Shown here: positions 23,715 through 31,537 of the stretch, piece by piece
How positions within the stretch are numbered: the first letter of the stretch is position 1
How the letters are laid out: each line of letters opens with the position of its first letter
Source of the DNA: G963665925 sp963676345
GTDB taxonomy: Bacteria; Bacillota; Clostridia; Peptostreptococcales; Acidaminobacteraceae
Reading direction: 5' to 3'
NCBI GenBank assembly: GCA_963676345.2
Contig: CAXXTS010000005.1
Span: 124,001-188,000, forward strand
DNA: 64,000 nt
The notes under the pieces: generated by a model
Database searches by the model: none
What the model saw: only the letters and a program-made list of their open reading frames with translations
What the model was told of the DNA's origin: nothing
Position numbers and translations under genes: made by a program

Positions 23715-25616
23715 TTAGTCTTCGATAGAAACAAGGTTTTGCTTGTATTCGAAGTATAGGTGTGTCAAAATTGTCATTTCTGAAGCCATCTCTAGCTGAA
23801 GTTTAGAAACTGTATCGAAGTCGCTGTTGTCAACACCGTCACGAATTTTTGAGAACATTGACTTTTCAGACATGCTGTCTTTCATAAGGTGGTAACGGAT
23901 AACATTGATTTTTTCCCAGTTCACAACATCTAAGTCTGTAATGTCTTCAATACCGTGAAGCTTTCTGAAACGACGTATAAGATTCATGTTAGAAGGCACG
24001 ATTCTGTTCTTAAGCTCAGTAGTCCACTGCATTGTAAGTGTTTCTGTGTAAGAAGCAAGAATCTTATCTGTGAAGACACCGCCAACTGTAAGAACTTGAA
24101 CTTTGTCAGGGTAGTTAGAGAAGTTCTTAAGGTTTTCCCATACAGTTGCAGGTGGTTTAGCAAAGAACTTGTTACGCTCGTCTTCAGTGTAATCTTCAAA
24201 TACATCTTCTTCTGAACGGTAAGCTCTGTCTTTTTCCAGATAGAACTTTTCTACACCATATGGCTTCGAGAATTCCTTCTCAAGCTCGGAAGCAGATAAA
24301 CCTGATGTAACTGCGGCTTTAATACCGTCAAGCATTGTAAGGTATACAGCAGATACAGCGAGGTAAGAGTTTGTGTTAGGGTTTGGAGCACGAAGTTCAA
24401 AACGTGTAGCCAGTGGAGAAGCCATATCACGTACCAGACCGACAAGTACCGTACGGTTACGAGAAGGGTTTGCCACACTGTGACCTACAGAGCCAACTGT
24501 ACAAACAGGGGCTTCAAAACCAGGCTTCAGACGGTTGAACGCGTCATTTGTAGAAGTAACGAATGGATTAACCACTTCGTAGTTCTTTAGTAGACCCATT
24601 AGAGCACCCCAGCCAGGAGCACTTAGGTAATCCGCCTTCATATCAGGAGAAGCGAATAGGTTGATACGCTTGCCGCTTTTTAGAATAAGAGCTGCGCCGA
24701 TATGGTGGTGTTCGCCACTACCCGCAACGCCTTCGATTGGTTTCGCTTCAAAAGTAACTGCAAGGCCATTGCGCTCATAAGTATCTTTAATAATGTTTTT
24801 AGCAAATAGCTCGTTATCTACCGATTGTAGCGCTGTGTCGTACTCCCAGTCGATTTCGATTTGCTCCATGATGCCAGCCCACTTGTTCGTGCCCTTAAGT
24901 TTAGAAGGTACACCACCAACCTCTTTATGGCCCATTTCAGGCTTCATACCCATATTAGAAAGGGCTTCAAGAGATTGCTCAAGTGCAGTTCTTACAGGAC
25001 CAACAGTACGCTTCCAGTATTGTTCTTTAAGTGTTTGAGAAGTAGAAAGCTTTTCTATATCAGAGCGGTGATCCGGTGTTTTAACCCAGAATTCCAGCTC
25101 AGTTGCAGTTGTCAGTTCAACTTTAGCAATATCATCAGCTGAAGAAAAACCAAGCTTAGAACATTGCTCTGGGCTTTTCTTAAAGATTGAAATAACTTCT
25201 TCTTCAAAGCTTGCCATTGCCTTTTTAAGAATTGCACGTGAACCAACATATTGTCCATCATGCTCAAGGTATGCAGGAATCATAAGCGTTCCAACTGGCT
25301 TGCCAGTTTCTTCGTCAAAGTGATTTGGGTTGTAGTCAATAAACCACTTAACCGTTTTATCAGGAATAAGGTCAACCTTCGCGTTGTTAATGTCAGCGAT
25401 TTTAGGTAGATTTACAGACGAACCATCTGTCTGAACACCTGTATTTAGGAAACCTTCAATATCGTCTTTCATAATTTCAATCGGAACTCTTTCATCCGTG
25501 TGGTTATTGCCAAGGTCGACCGCAATTAGAGAAGCGAACTTGATCTCTGGATGGTTTTCAAGAATTTCCTTTAGGGTAGCCGTTTTAAAACTTTCTGGTT
25601 CTAGATAGTAAAGCAT
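23715..25616 (-). CDS. glutamine synthetase, long atypical form
   Basis: 633 residues, against about 440-470 for type I and about 700 for type III. The catalytic core motifs are present in divergent form: TELEFWV, GSGEHHHIGAAL (ammonia/ATP site), NRLKPGFEAPV, NRTVLVGLV and FELRAPNPNTNSYLA. A C-terminal extension of about 150 helical residues (from about 480) carries no motif I recognise. AGGAGG lies 6 bases upstream. It should make glutamine from glutamate and ammonia, but activity of this divergent class is not assured. It is monocistronic; a 15-bp palindrome lies 55 bases upstream. Confidence 0.88.
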   Translation of the reverse strand: MLYYLEPESFKTATLKEILENHPEIKFASLIAVDLGNNHTDERVPIEIMKDDIEGFLNTGVQTDGSSVNLPKIADINNAKVDLIPDKTVKWFIDYNPNHFDEETGKPVGTLMIPAYLEHDGQYVGSRAILKKAMASFEEEVISIFKKSPEQCSKLGFSSADDIAKVELTTATELEFWVKTPDHRSDIEKLSTSQTLKEQYWKRTVGPVRTALEQSLEALSNMGMKPEMGHKEVGGVPSKLKGTNKWAGIMEQIEIDWEYDTALQSVDNELFAKNIIKDTYERNGLAVTFEAKPIEGVAGSGEHHHIGAALILKSGKRINLFASPDMKADYLSAPGWGALMGLLKNYEVVNPFVTSTNDAFNRLKPGFEAPVCTVGSVGHSVANPSRNRTVLVGLVRDMASPLATRFELRAPNPNTNSYLAVSAVYLTMLDGIKAAVTSGLSASELEKEFSKPYGVEKFYLEKDRAYRSEEDVFEDYTEDERNKFFAKPPATVWENLKNFSNYPDKVQVLTVGGVFTDKILASYTETLTMQWTTELKNRIVPSNMNLIRRFRKLHGIEDITDLDVVNWEKINVIRYHLMKDSMSEKSMFSKIRDGVDNSDFDTVSKLQLEMASEMTILTHLYFEYKQNLVSIED

Positions 25617-25670
25617 TTCGTTACCTCCTCATTAGCTTGAAATATGATAAAACCAGTTGCATACGCTCTC

Positions 25671-25685
25671 TGTATACAGTATACA
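25671..25685. promoter_or_regulatory. 15-bp palindrome upstream of glutamine synthetase
   Basis: TGTATACAGTATACA is a perfect 7-1-7 inverted repeat 55 bases before the glutamine synthetase start. It resembles operators of GntR-type dimers; it does not match the 17-bp GlnR/TnrA consensus (TGTNA-N7-TNACA). Confidence 0.5.
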
Positions 25686-25835
25686 ACTAAAAATGGGCAC
25701 AAAAAATCGCCTTTCACCATGCACGCCGTTGTGCGGGATAAAAGACTAAGTTTTGTATAATTATAGCATGTCTTAAGAAAATGTAAATACTCTGAAAGAA
25801 AGAAGAAATCGTTTTCTTTAAAAAAATAAATCGCT

Positions 25836-26939
25836 TTATTCCGAATTATTTCTATTGATATCTGAATTTAGTTCGAAAATAGGGGGTGTTGGAAGAATGC
25901 CTGTCTTAAAAAGCGCAAGGAGTAATATGACAGAGACCGGCCCTAGAATAATGCCTGCAAATCCAAGTGTTTTTAGGCCAATATACATGGCCAGTAGGGT
26001 GATGAGCGGATATATGCCAATTTGTGTACTGAGTATTTTGGGTTCGAGTGCTTGTCTTGCAAGGGTAACAATCAGATAAAGTATGAACAATGAGAGCGCA
26101 GCACTGTATTCAGATATAACGAGCTTGCTGATAACCCATGGAATGTATATTGTTGCAGGGCCAAGTATAGGCAGTGCATCAATCAGAGCGATACCTAAAG
26201 CGATTGGAATTGGATAGCTAACACCGATAATCCAAAGGCCAATAGAAGACTCAACGAAAGTCAGACTCATCATTATCAGTTGAGCGCGTAGATAACCCCA
26301 TAAAACACCGAGCACATCTTTTTGAATAATGCGTACCTTTTCATTATCGCGCCATGAGCCGCCAAAGATTGGTTGAAGCCAAAGGTCTATTTTTTCCTTG
26401 TCTTTAGTCATAAAGAATGCAGAAACAAACATAATGACAATAAAAAAGAGGGCATTTGGGACCGATGTAGCCATACTTAGGAGTTTTGAGCCAAACAGAG
26501 CCGTCAAATCTGTGAGCTTTGAAAGTAAGGATTCAGTTGCTTTTGAAAGGGCGTTTGAAATGGTTCCTGATAGGGCCACACCTTGCAAATCTAACTGTGA
26601 CGACACGTTTTGAATGTAGTCGAGGATTAAGCCTGACCAAAGGCCAAGTTGCCGTGACAGGCCAATCAGTTCGCGCGCAAACCTGCTTATAAGTGAGAAT
26701 ATACCGTATCCTAAACCAAAGATAACGCCAAATAGAAGTAGAAGGGTGGAAATGCCTCTGTGAATTCTGAGTTTTTCATGGAGTGTGGTCACCCCTGGAT
26801 CAATAAGTTTTGAAATAAAGCGTCCTATAATAAAAGGCAATAGAAGAAGAATGATTTTACCAGTTAACATATAAAGACCGGCTATGAAAAATAGGGTCAT
26901 TATAATAATGGTTAATTTTGAAAGAACAATATTATTCAT
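25836..26939 (-). CDS. AI-2E/YtvI family membrane protein
   Basis: 367 residues with about seven to eight membrane segments in the AI-2E transporter (PF01594) pattern: paired N-terminal helices, a long amphipathic region (70-170) and a C-terminal helical bundle including PIPIALGIALIDALPILGPATIYIPW and GFAGIILGPVSV. The closest named relatives are sporulation integral membrane protein YtvI and YdbI/PerM-type permeases. GAGGTG is 6 bases upstream. The substrate is unknown, and a sporulation role would depend on whether the organism sporulates. Confidence 0.85.
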   Translation of the reverse strand: MNNIVLSKLTIIIMTLFFIAGLYMLTGKIILLLLPFIIGRFISKLIDPGVTTLHEKLRIHRGISTLLLLFGVIFGLGYGIFSLISRFARELIGLSRQLGLWSGLILDYIQNVSSQLDLQGVALSGTISNALSKATESLLSKLTDLTALFGSKLLSMATSVPNALFFIVIMFVSAFFMTKDKEKIDLWLQPIFGGSWRDNEKVRIIQKDVLGVLWGYLRAQLIMMSLTFVESSIGLWIIGVSYPIPIALGIALIDALPILGPATIYIPWVISKLVISEYSAALSLFILYLIVTLARQALEPKILSTQIGIYPLITLLAMYIGLKTLGFAGIILGPVSVILLLALFKTGILPTPPIFELNSDINRNNSE

Positions 26940-27099
26940 GTGCTCACCTCATGTCTGTGAAATTTCAAGGCTTTGCTAGGTATATTTATTTTTATGGTGT
27001 ACAATGTAAATTGGTTATAAAATCAATGTAGTTATGGATATACTGCTATCTATATATTATACCCGCTTTTAAGAGAACTCAACTTCGTTTGATTTTAAC

Positions 27100-27128
27100 T
27101 TGCGCGAAAAGTGTAAATCGGGTATAAT
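27100..27128 (+). promoter_or_regulatory. fabI promoter
   Basis: TTGCGC (27100-27105) and TATAAT (27123-27128) with a 17-base spacer; transcription should begin close to 27135, inside or just before the FapR-like site. Confidence 0.7.
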
Positions 27129-27138
27129 TTTTTATATA

Positions 27139-27157
27139 TTTAGCATCAGGTACTAAT
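27139..27157. promoter_or_regulatory. FapR-type operator
   Basis: The minus strand reads ATTAGTACCTGATGCTAAA, closely matching the FapR operator of Firmicutes (ATTAGTACCTGATACTAAT). It sits about 11 bases past the -10 box of fabI, where a bound repressor would block transcription; malonyl-CoA would relieve it. fapR itself is not in the window. Confidence 0.75.
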
Positions 27158-27180
27158 ACCAGATTGTTAGGAGGAGTATA

Positions 27181-27957
27181 ATGAGCGGTATGCTAAAAGA
27201 TAAAAATATAGTAATTATGGGTGTTGCAAATAAGTGGAGCATTGCGTGGGGCATTGCAGAAATGTGTCTAAGTCATGGCGCAAACCTAATTTTCACATAT
27301 TATGGCGATAGAAGTTTAAAGAGCTTAAAAAAGTTGCTTTCGGATGCAGGTATTGAAGAAGCACTTTGTGTATCCTGTGATGTGACAAATGATGAGGATA
27401 TTACAAGTGCATTTAAATCAATTGCAGATGAAGTATCTGAAATTCATGGTGTAGCACACTGTATTGCACATGCAAACAAAGATGAATTAAGAGGCCTATA
27501 CATGGATACTTCAAGAGAAGGATTCAAAATGGCACATGATATCAGTGCGTATTCACTTGTAGCTGTAACGAAAGCAGCAACTGCCTATATGTCAGATGGC
27601 GGCAGTATTATTACCCTGTCTTATCTAGGAGGCGAGCGTGTGGTTCTTAACTACAACGTTATGGGTGTTGCAAAGGCAGCTCTAGAATCAAGTGTAAAAT
27701 ACTTAGCGCATGATCTTGGTCCAAAAGGCATTCGCGTTAATGCAATTTCTGCTGGTCCAATTAAAACGCTTGCTGCAAAAGGCGTGGGTGAGTTCAATGA
27801 AATTGGTCGCCATTTCCTTGAAAAAGCACCACTGCAAAGACTTGTCACGCAAAAAGAAGTTGGCAATGCAGCGGTATTTTTCCTGAGTGATATGGGGTCG
27901 GCTGTAACAGGTGAAACAATGCATGTTGATTGTGGATTCAATATTTTAGGTTACTAA
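27181..27957 (+). CDS. fabI: enoyl-[acyl-carrier-protein] reductase (NADH), FabI type
   Basis: 258 residues. It catalyses the last reduction of each fatty-acid elongation cycle. The FabI-specific catalytic spacing Tyr-X6-Lys (Tyr158, Lys165 in YNVMGVAK) separates it from ordinary short-chain dehydrogenases. GVANKWSIAWGIA at the NAD site and the SAGPIKTLAAKGV loop are also typical. AGGAGG is 8 bases upstream. It is monocistronic, not part of a fab cluster, and carries a FapR-like operator. It should be the target of triclosan-type inhibitors. Confidence 0.95.
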   Translation: MSGMLKDKNIVIMGVANKWSIAWGIAEMCLSHGANLIFTYYGDRSLKSLKKLLSDAGIEEALCVSCDVTNDEDITSAFKSIADEVSEIHGVAHCIAHANKDELRGLYMDTSREGFKMAHDISAYSLVAVTKAATAYMSDGGSIITLSYLGGERVVLNYNVMGVAKAALESSVKYLAHDLGPKGIRVNAISAGPIKTLAAKGVGEFNEIGRHFLEKAPLQRLVTQKEVGNAAVFFLSDMGSAVTGETMHVDCGFNILGY

Positions 27958-27993
27958 TTCCATTATATTGATCCAGTAAAATATGATAAAGTT

Positions 27994-28034
27994 AAGAGGT
28001 ACAGCAGGTTTTAACTGCATGTACCTCTTTTTTT
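27994..28034 (+). terminator. fabI terminator
   Basis: An AAGAGGTAC/GTACCTCTT outer stem and a GCAG/CTGC inner stem, followed by a long T run (28028-28034). Confidence 0.9.
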
Positions 28035-28068
28035 TATATGTGAAAGTACTTTGAGTTCGAGGTGAAAA

Positions 28069-29037
28069 ATGTTTGTGAACAACCATGGAAAGATCAAAAA
28101 AAACGGTCTGACAAAAGTAGAAATTGGTGGAACAAAGCAGATGATATTGACGCGCTGTGTTTCAGAGGAAAATCCGATTTTACTTTTTTTGCATGGCGGA
28201 CCAGGGTTTTCTCATATCCCGCTTGCGAAGAAGTACCAAGCGTTACTTGAACGAGAATACACAGTTATAAACTGGGACCAAAGAGGGACAGGACTATCAT
28301 ACTCAAAATCCGTATTAGAAAGCAGTATGACTGCAGATCAGTTCTTGCGAGATGCTTATGAGGTTATAGAAAAACTCCTTAAGGCATTTGGTCAGCCCAA
28401 GCTTTACATAGTGGGACATTCTTGGGGGAGTTATTTAGGGATTCATCTTGCCCGCATGCATCCGGAGAAAATACATGCCTATATTGGTATATCACAGGTT
28501 GTTGACGTTAATAAGGCAAGTCAAATGACATACAATCACATTTGGAGTTTAGCAGAGAAAGATAACAATCATATTGCACTTGAAGCGCTGAAGGATATTG
28601 AGCATCCTTATTATGAAAGCGAAAAATCTTTTCAGATAGTGCGTAAGTGGGTAGAACATTATAGGGCAGATAATGGGCTTGACTTCACAAAGATCCTATT
28701 GTCGGCTATACTGAGGGGCAGCACTTATAAACCATGGCATGTTGTAAAATTCATAAAAGGTCTAAATTTTAGTCAAAAACTAATTCGTGAGGATGCGTAT
28801 ATAAGCCTTTTTGAGACATCTACAACCTATGAAGTCCCATTATACTTCATTATGGGATCATATGATATGACCACACCTATCGCCCTTGTTCGTTCCTATG
28901 TTGAACAAATTTCAGCGCCGGTAAAGAAAGTATATAAAATAGATGATGCAGGACATTGTCCACACTTACAATGCTTTGAAGAAATTGGTGAAATCATGTC
29001 TGCAATCAAAAACGAAGTGACTAAAATGAGCCAATAA
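28069..29037 (+). CDS. alpha/beta hydrolase, proline-iminopeptidase-like
   Basis: 322 residues. Alpha/beta-hydrolase with oxyanion motif HGGPG (His42), nucleophile elbow GHSWGS (Ser118), acid in MGSYDMTTP and base His in DAGHCPHLQ. The HGGPG/WDQRGTG pair is typical of S33 peptidases such as proline iminopeptidase, but the cap region differs from experimentally known members. GAGGTG is 5 bases before the ATG. Monocistronic. The substrate is unproven. Confidence 0.85.
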   Translation: MFVNNHGKIKKNGLTKVEIGGTKQMILTRCVSEENPILLFLHGGPGFSHIPLAKKYQALLEREYTVINWDQRGTGLSYSKSVLESSMTADQFLRDAYEVIEKLLKAFGQPKLYIVGHSWGSYLGIHLARMHPEKIHAYIGISQVVDVNKASQMTYNHIWSLAEKDNNHIALEALKDIEHPYYESEKSFQIVRKWVEHYRADNGLDFTKILLSAILRGSTYKPWHVVKFIKGLNFSQKLIREDAYISLFETSTTYEVPLYFIMGSYDMTTPIALVRSYVEQISAPVKKVYKIDDAGHCPHLQCFEEIGEIMSAIKNEVTKMSQ

Positions 29038-29112
29038 TCATAGTGCGAATGGGTTTTCATGGAAAAGGTGTTCTGTTATAATTAATGTAATAACGAGCCT
29101 CGGGGGTTGCGT

Positions 29113-29715
29113 ATGCACAGAAAAGTACAGAACCTAAAAAGAACAATAAGAGAAATGGAAGAATCTATGGTCGCACTTGACCTGGAGGCGTTCCAAGGAA
29201 ATATAAAAGCAGTGAGAAGACTCCTTTCAGCAATTGAAAAGGACTTTGGCAAATCAATTATAGCGGCAGATGCAGTGGTTTTATCTGATGAAGACAATAA
29301 AAGAACCATGTCACGGCCTTACAGTATTATCAATACAATCGCTTTTCTATATAAACCGACGAAGCGGATTGATATATTTGAAGGAAACTATCTGGAGTTT
29401 TTCGCAGAAGAGAGAACAGAGCAGCTGATGAAAGCAATGGCTATTAATCAGCACAATGAGTTCTGGAAGCAGCATAAGACCATTCACGGCAACGTGTTTG
29501 GTTCTGTCCCAAATGAACTTATAAAGAAAGAAAATGCCGACCAGTTAGAAAGGTTTGGATGGCATGAAGTCAATGTCAATGTGCTTGACTTTGGAAATGA
29601 AATTGAGGATGAACGTGAACTGGTACGCTACTGCAATATTTCTTTTCCGCATTACATATTAATCATGGAGGAAACAACAGGCTCATATTTAGTGCTTGAG
29701 TATCTGATTGAGTAG
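29113..29715 (+). CDS. hypothetical protein
   Basis: 200 residues, soluble, and not recognised. The N terminus (1-60) is basic and helical, possibly a coiled coil (KVQNLKRTIREMEESMVAL), and the rest is mixed alpha/beta with several aromatic residues. GGGGG six bases before ATG 29113 selects that start over the in-frame TTG at 29107. It stands alone between the hydrolase and RluA genes. Confidence 0.7.
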   Translation: MHRKVQNLKRTIREMEESMVALDLEAFQGNIKAVRRLLSAIEKDFGKSIIAADAVVLSDEDNKRTMSRPYSIINTIAFLYKPTKRIDIFEGNYLEFFAEERTEQLMKAMAINQHNEFWKQHKTIHGNVFGSVPNELIKKENADQLERFGWHEVNVNVLDFGNEIEDERELVRYCNISFPHYILIMEETTGSYLVLEYLIE

Positions 29716-29897
29716 AAATAATAAACAAATGCATGAATAGTATTCGTAACTAAAGCCAGTAGGCGCTATGTATATCAATATACGTGGGCATGCTGGCTTT
29801 TGAAATGAAATAATGACTATTAAAAAAGTATTATTATTTGAACTTGGGTAAATATAGAGTATGAGATTTGGGAATAATTGATAATAGGAGGCAAGGT

Positions 29898-30794
29898 TTG
29901 GAGTATAAAACACATGTCCTTGAGTATACGGCAGGGCAAAAAGATGCGGGAATGAAGCTGATGGATGTCCTGCATCAAAGTATGGCACTTTCTGGACGCA
30001 TGATTAGAAGGTCAAAAAAAGAGAAGGCTATTAAATTGAATGCACAGCGCGTTTCATTAAACTCCCGAATTCGAAAAGGAGATTTAATTTCAATAGAAAT
30101 GCGCATGGAAAAGAATATATTCGAACCTGAGGACATTCCAGTACATGTTGCATATGAAGATGCGGACATACTTGTCGTTAACAAGCAGCCCTTTCTGGTC
30201 GTTCATCCAACAAAAGGACATCCTTATGGGACACTTGCCAATGGCATTGCCAACCTTTTTAAGAAAGAGGGTCTGGACATAAAAATTCGATTTATCAACA
30301 GACTGGATCGCGATACATCGGGTTTAATGATGATTGCTAAAAACCCTTATGCACAAACGGTTATATCAGAACAAATGATCGAAGGGACGGTTGTCAAAGA
30401 ATACGTAGCACTTGTAATGGGACGAATTGAGAAAGACTCAGGAACCATTGATGCCCCTATCGGCCTTGAAAATGAGACGGATATACGACGTAAAGTGATG
30501 GCGGACGGCAAAGCCTGTTTAACCCACTTTGAAGTGATTGAGCGGTATCATGAAGGCACGCTTGTCAGAATTAGACTGGAAACGGGAAGAACACATCAAA
30601 TACGCGTTCATTTCAGCTCCATTGGACATCCTTTATTTGGAGATGAACTGTACGGTGGGAACCACGAGCTGATTAATAGACAGGCACTGCACTGCAGGCG
30701 AATGGTTTTTGAAAAGCCGCGGCCGCGTGAGACTATAGAACTTAAGGCTGAAATGCCTGAGGACATGAAAGCGCTGGTTGAAAAACTGACTTAG
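29898..30794 (+). CDS. RluA family 23S/tRNA pseudouridine synthase
   Basis: 298 residues. An S4-like RNA-binding domain (about 20-72) is followed by the RluA catalytic domain, whose INRLDRDTSGLMMIAKN motif contains the catalytic Asp137 (HRLD motif with Asn in place of His). VNKQPFLVVHP and TGRTHQIRVHF are also typical. Start is TTG 29898 with AGGAGG 6 bases upstream. RluD-like in layout; the modified uridine cannot be told. It lies 35 bases before an ABC transporter gene. Confidence 0.92.
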   Translation: MEYKTHVLEYTAGQKDAGMKLMDVLHQSMALSGRMIRRSKKEKAIKLNAQRVSLNSRIRKGDLISIEMRMEKNIFEPEDIPVHVAYEDADILVVNKQPFLVVHPTKGHPYGTLANGIANLFKKEGLDIKIRFINRLDRDTSGLMMIAKNPYAQTVISEQMIEGTVVKEYVALVMGRIEKDSGTIDAPIGLENETDIRRKVMADGKACLTHFEVIERYHEGTLVRIRLETGRTHQIRVHFSSIGHPLFGDELYGGNHELINRQALHCRRMVFEKPRPRETIELKAEMPEDMKALVEKLT

Positions 30795-30829
30795 CATATG
30801 AGTACCATCGGATAAGTGAGGTTGTAGAT

Positions 30830-31537
30830 ATGAATACTGAATTTATCAAAGTGCAGAGTTTAACAAAGAACTACCAAATGGGTGAAGTCATTGTAAAAGC
30901 AATTCAGGATATTACCTTTACAATAAAAGAAGGAGAGTTTGTTGTAATACTCGGCCCTTCTGGCTCTGGGAAAAGTACACTTCTGAATATCATTGGAGGA
31001 ATGGATTTGCCGAGCGAAGGCACGGTTGTCTTTGATAACATAGAAATTACACATTTCAGCGAGAAAGAGCTTACTGCCTATAGAAGAAATGAAGTCGGCT
31101 TTGTATTTCAGTTTTATAACCTTATGGCTAATTTAACAGCTAAAGAGAATGTTGAGTTGGCAACAGAAATTTGCAGCGCACCGCTTGAAATAGATGAAAT
31201 TATGGAGGCTGTGGGATTAAGAGAAAGAGAAGACCACTTTCCGGCGCAAATGTCCGGCGGAGAACAACAGCGTGTCGCAATTGCAAGGGCTGTTGCGAAA
31301 AATCCAAAAATCTTGCTGTGTGATGAGCCGACGGGTGCCCTTGATTTTAAAACAGGCCTCACCATTTTAAGATTGCTCAGCAAAATAAACAAGGAAATGG
31401 ATAAGACCGTTGTGGTTATTACCCACAATGCCGCCATCGGCCAAATGGCAGATCGTGTGATTCGCCTGCGTTCCGGTAAGATCATTGAAGATCACTATAA
31501 CGATAGCCCGATAAGTCCTGAAAGGATTGAATGGTAA
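30830..31537 (+). CDS. ABC transporter ATP-binding protein (MacB/LolD type)
   Basis: 235 residues. Walker A GPSGSGKST (42-50), Q-loop FQFYNLM, signature MSGGEQQRVAIARA, Walker B ILLCDEPTGALD and the switch histidine in VITHN are all intact. Members of this subfamily pair with FtsX-like permeases and move substrates out of, or act on, the envelope. It overlaps the permease by one base (TAATG), showing translational coupling, and the adaptor gene follows. Confidence 0.95.
   Translation: MNTEFIKVQSLTKNYQMGEVIVKAIQDITFTIKEGEFVVILGPSGSGKSTLLNIIGGMDLPSEGTVVFDNIEITHFSEKELTAYRRNEVGFVFQFYNLMANLTAKENVELATEICSAPLEIDEIMEAVGLREREDHFPAQMSGGEQQRVAIARAVAKNPKILLCDEPTGALDFKTGLTILRLLSKINKEMDKTVVVITHNAAIGQMADRVIRLRSGKIIEDHYNDSPISPERIEW

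Noticed and set aside
25671..25685. GlnR/TnrA site
   Set aside because: The palindrome is 15 bp with a single central base, not the 17-bp TGTNA-N7-TNACA pattern.
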